Positions 6,094-8,466 of a DNA stretch of 8,466 bases are shown here, piece after piece (within the stretch, counting starts at the first letter, position 1; each line of letters starts with the position of its first letter). This DNA comes from a bacterium. GTDB lineage: Bacteria > Verrucomicrobiota > Verrucomicrobiia > Limisphaerales > UBA11358. The notes beneath the pieces were generated by a model. The model saw only the letters and a list, made by a program, of their open reading frames with translations, was not told the DNA's origin and ran no database searches. The DNA is taken from contig JAJXXI010000623.1 in the NCBI GenBank assembly GCA_021781185.1, forward strand, positions 1-8,466. The letters are read 5' to 3'. The translations under genes were made by a program, and so were the position numbers.

Positions 6094-6945
6094 ATGACCG
6101 TCTCCAACCACAACTGGCGCAAGTTCAAGAATGCCTTCATGCAGACGCTCACCTTTGTCTGCGCGATCTTGGTGGTGCTGCCGCTGGTCCTGGTATTTTA
6201 TCATCTGGTCAAGGAAGGGTTCAGCGCCCTGAACTGGAATTTTTTCACCAAGCTGCCCAAGGCCGTCGGAGAACACGGTGGCGGCATGGTCAACGCCATT
6301 GCCGGCACATTCATTTTGCTGCTCCAAGCCGCCATCTTTGGCGTGCCGATCGGCGTGCTCGGCGGGGTTTACCTTTCTGAATACGGCGGCTCCAAATTGA
6401 ACTGGTGGATCCGCTTTGCCGCCGACATTCTCAACGGCGTGCCGTCCATCACCTGGGGCGTGGTCGTTTATGGTTTGCTGGTCGTGCCCATGCACGGCCC
6501 CTCGGCCCTCGCCGGCGGCATTGTGCTCGGCATGATGATGATCCCGCTGGTCATGCGGACCACCGAGGAGGTGTTGCAACTGGTGCCGGGCGGCTATCGC
6601 GAAGCGGCCATGGCCCTGGGCATTGCCAAATGGAAAACCACCGTCCAAATCGTCATTCGCACCGCGCTGAAGGGCATTGTCACCGGGGTGCTGCTGGCGC
6701 TGTCCCGCGTCGCGGGCGAAACCGCCCCGCTGATCTTCACCGCCTTTGGCAATCTGGGCTGGGCGCACAAGTTGACCGAACCCATCGCCGCAATGCCGCT
6801 GCTGATTTTTAACTACGCCATCTCGCCCTACGATGACTGGCACCGCCAGGCCTGGGCCGGCGCCTTCGTGCTGTTGATGCTCGTGCTGGCCATCAATGTC
6901 GGCGTCCGTTTCCTCACCCGCGACCGGTTCAAACAGAAAGCCTGA
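6094..6945 (+). CDS. pstA: Phosphate ABC transporter permease PstA
   Basis: PstA is the second membrane subunit of the Pst pump, of 283 residues. It begins with a short basic cytoplasmic tail and a first helix (about 17-34), followed by a periplasmic segment containing [19 protein letters not shown], then the permease domain with five further helices. The EAA loop is [20 protein letters not shown] (Glu at residue 170), and the downstream motif [17 protein letters not shown] matches the family. The length fits the usual 280-300. The ATG at 6094 follows the pstC stop by a single base, so reinitiation or translational coupling is likely. A longer frame beginning at 6061 overlaps the end of pstC and is not needed. 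The C-terminal end RDRFKQKA is basic, consistent with the cytoplasmic side. Confidence 0.96.
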   Translation: MTVSNHNWRKFKNAFMQTLTFVCAILVVLPLVLVFYHLVKEGFSALNWNFFTKLPKAVGEHGGGMVNAIAGTFILLLQAAIFGVPIGVLGGVYLSEYGGSKLNWWIRFAADILNGVPSITWGVVVYGLLVVPMHGPSALAGGIVLGMMMIPLVMRTTEEVLQLVPGGYREAAMALGIAKWKTTVQIVIRTALKGIVTGVLLALSRVAGETAPLIFTAFGNLGWAHKLTEPIAAMPLLIFNYAISPYDDWHRQAWAGAFVLLMLVLAINVGVRFLTRDRFKQKA

Positions 6946-6964
6946 AAGCGAAGCACAAACTGTC

Positions 6965-7774
6965 ATGCCTGCAACTCCCAACCCTGCCACCGCCGCCACC
7001 GGACTGAATTTCCCCGCTGGCACGGCCCTCACCGCGCGCGGACTCTCGGTTCATTTCGGCCGGAACAAGGTGCTCAAGGAAGTTTCCATTGATATTGCCG
7101 CCAAGGCCGTCACCGCGATCATTGGCCCCAGCGGCTGCGGCAAATCCACCTTCCTCCGCGCGCTCAACCGGATGCACGAACTGAATCCCGACGCCCGCAT
7201 GGAAGGCGACATCCGCCTGTTCGGCGATGACATCTACGCTCGCGGCGTGGAACCGGTCATCGTCCGCCGCCGCGTCGGCATGGTGTTCCAGAAATCCAAT
7301 CCGTTCCCGACCATGTCCATCGCCGAGAACGTCACCGTCGGTCTCCGACTCAACGGCCTGCGCGACAAAAAGCTTCTGGCCGAGCGCATCGAGCAGTCGT
7401 TGCAGATGGCCGCGCTCTGGGACGAGGTCAAAGACCGCCTAAACGCGCCGGCCATCAGCCTTTCCGGCGGGCAACAGCAACGCCTCTGCATCGCCCGGGC
7501 GCTCGCGGTGCAGCCCGAAGTTTTGCTGATGGACGAACCCGCCTCCGCCCTGGACCCGCTGGCCACGCAAAAAATCGAGGACTTGATCGTCCATCTGAAG
7601 AAAGATTACACCATCGTCATCGTCACGCACAACATGCAGCAGGCCGCGCGTTCGTCGGATTACACGGCATTCTTCTATCTCGGCGAATTGATCGAATTTG
7701 GACCCACCGCAAAAATCTTCACCAACCCGTCGCAAAAGCGCACAGAAGATTATGTGACAGGACGCTTCGGTTGA
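6965..7774 (+). CDS. pstB: Phosphate ABC transporter ATP-binding protein PstB
   Basis: PstB is the cytoplasmic ATPase that powers PstCA. It is 269 residues long. Walker A is GPSGCGKST at 54-62 with K60, the Q-loop glutamine is Q109 in [12 protein letters not shown] (107-118), the ABC signature is LSGGQQQR at 166-173, Walker B is LLMDE with catalytic E191, the D-loop is SALDP (194-198), and the switch histidine is H222 in [10 protein letters not shown]. The FQKSNPFP context and the C-terminal sequence [11 protein letters not shown] are characteristic of PstB among ABC ATPases. The first 20 or so residues are a low-complexity Ala/Pro/Thr leader that is somewhat longer than in E. coli PstB. The ATG at 6965, 19 bp after the pstA stop, is preferred over a start at 6896 inside pstA. 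All catalytic residues are intact. Confidence 0.97.
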   Translation: MPATPNPATAATGLNFPAGTALTARGLSVHFGRNKVLKEVSIDIAAKAVTAIIGPSGCGKSTFLRALNRMHELNPDARMEGDIRLFGDDIYARGVEPVIVRRRVGMVFQKSNPFPTMSIAENVTVGLRLNGLRDKKLLAERIEQSLQMAALWDEVKDRLNAPAISLSGGQQQRLCIARALAVQPEVLLMDEPASALDPLATQKIEDLIVHLKKDYTIVIVTHNMQQAARSSDYTAFFYLGELIEFGPTAKIFTNPSQKRTEDYVTGRFG

Positions 7775-7802
7775 ACTAATTTCACCCCAGAATATACAGG
7801 AT

Positions 7803-8466
7803 ATGGATAATCTTTTTGAAACCGGACTGGACAGTCTGCGCCAGAAACTGCTGCTGATGGCGAGTCACACCGAAGCCGCCGTCAATCAGGCCGTGCAGGC
7901 GCTCATGCAGCGCGACTACGACCTCGCCCTGCGCGTCAAGGCTGACGACGACGTCATTGACCATTGCGAAGTGGAGATTGACGATCTCGCCATCCAGTTG
8001 CTCACCAAGGCGCCGCTCGCCACGAATCTGCGGCTCGTCACGGTCGCCATGAAAATCTCGCAGGATCTGGAGCGCATCGGCGACGAGGCGTCCAAGATTG
8101 CCAAGCGTGCCCGCGATCTGTCGCAGGAGCCGCCGGTAAAAATTCAGCTCGACCTCCCGCAAATGGCCGGTCGCGCCTTGGAAATGCTCAAGGCAGCGCT
8201 TGACGCCTTCGTCCAGCACGCGCCCGAAGCCGCCCGCGCCGTCATTCCCTGCGACAAGCAAGTGGACGCGCTGAACAAACAGATCCACGCCGCGCTCGTG
8301 CAGCACATGGTGGAAAATCCCGACGCCATCAGCCGCTGCCTGCACTGGATGGTCGCCGCCAAGAGCCTTGAACGCATTGCCGACCACGCCACCAACATCG
8401 CCGAGGATGTCGTCTATCTCTGGGAGGCCCAGGACATCCGCCACACCGGCATTAAGAGCCAGCCCG
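7803..8466 (+). CDS. phoU: Phosphate signalling protein PhoU (3' end beyond window)
   Basis: PhoU is a cytoplasmic, helical negative regulator that links Pst transport state to the PhoR/PhoB two-component system and limits phosphate uptake. The first 221 residues are visible and the reading frame is open at the right edge; E. coli-type PhoU is about 235-240 residues, so most of the gene is here. The two tandem PhoU domains (PF01895) are clear. The first carries DLERIGDEASKIA with E90, D94 and K98, and the second SLERIADHATNIA with E190, D194 and N198, the metal-binding helices of the family. The tail VYLWEAQDIRH (204-214) matches the conserved end of PhoU. The ATG at 7803 lies 28 bp after the pstB stop; an AGG just before it is too close to be a normal ribosome binding site. 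It is presumably cotranscribed with pstB. Confidence 0.96.
   Translation, partial: MDNLFETGLDSLRQKLLLMASHTEAAVNQAVQALMQRDYDLALRVKADDDVIDHCEVEIDDLAIQLLTKAPLATNLRLVTVAMKISQDLERIGDEASKIAKRARDLSQEPPVKIQLDLPQMAGRALEMLKAALDAFVQHAPEAARAVIPCDKQVDALNKQIHAALVQHMVENPDAISRCLHWMVAAKSLERIADHATNIAEDVVYLWEAQDIRHTGIKSQP

Noticed and set aside
6076..7032. Long open frame on the minus strand antisense to pstA and the start of pstB (318 codons)
   Set aside because: It crosses a real gene boundary on the other strand and has a low-complexity His/Gln/Asp/Gly composition; it is a codon-bias shadow.
8070..8100. Lys in place of Asn at the third position of the first PhoU metal-binding motif (E90, D94, K98)
   Set aside because: As I recall, E. 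coli PhoU also has Lys in this position of its first motif, so this is normal variation rather than a defect.
7782..8444. Minus-strand open frame antisense to phoU
   Set aside because: The plus strand encodes an unmistakable PhoU with both metal-binding motifs; the antisense translation shows no family features.
1..8466. CRISPR arrays, tRNA or rRNA genes, defence or other novel systems
   Set aside because: No regularly spaced long repeats, no tRNA-like cloverleaf and no unassigned gene cluster was seen; nearly all sequence from 694 on is accounted for by phosphate genes and their control regions.

Overview
The window carries a classical phosphate-acquisition (Pho) locus from a Gram-negative bacterium with a GC-rich genome. 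Signal peptides, an outer-membrane porin ending in an aromatic residue, and the absence of Shine-Dalgarno-like leaders are all visible. The gene repertoire and the style of the porin remind me of Verrucomicrobiota or the wider PVC group. That assignment is an inference from remembered family flavour and is not proven by the sequence.

Layout, left to right. (1) Bases 1-250 hold no recognisable gene. The first 52 bases contain three copies of GTTCAC that could be the edge of a mobile element lying further left. (2) Bases 251-720 are a decayed fragment of an FAD-dependent NADH:quinone oxidoreductase (NDH-2 type). It is broken by two single-base insertions and has lost its N-terminal and C-terminal parts. 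(3) On the minus strand, a DUF47/PhoU-like gene (1803-2432) is followed after 5 bp by a PiT-family phosphate transporter gene (694-1797). This pair is probably the low-affinity uptake unit. (4) A 174-bp divergent intergenic region holds four 7-bp half-sites spaced exactly 11 bp apart, which looks like a double Pho box pointing at the porin. (5) On the plus strand come a porin (2607-3959), a second Pho-box-like array, pstS (4025-5032), a strong stem-loop terminator, then pstC, pstA and pstB tightly packed, and phoU running off the right edge.

How the parts fit. Under phosphate starvation PhoB would be expected to activate both the porin and pstS from the 11-bp-phased sites. Phosphate would cross the outer membrane through the porin, be captured by periplasmic PstS, and be pumped inward by PstC/PstA with ATP hydrolysis by PstB. 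PhoU would transmit the Pst state to a PhoR/PhoB pair that is not in this window. The hairpin after pstS would let the binding protein be made in excess over the membrane complex. The divergent DUF47-Pit pair provides a second, ion-coupled route. I found no evidence of a novel system. The most interesting points are the regulatory arrays, the porin-pst linkage and the decayed left flank.
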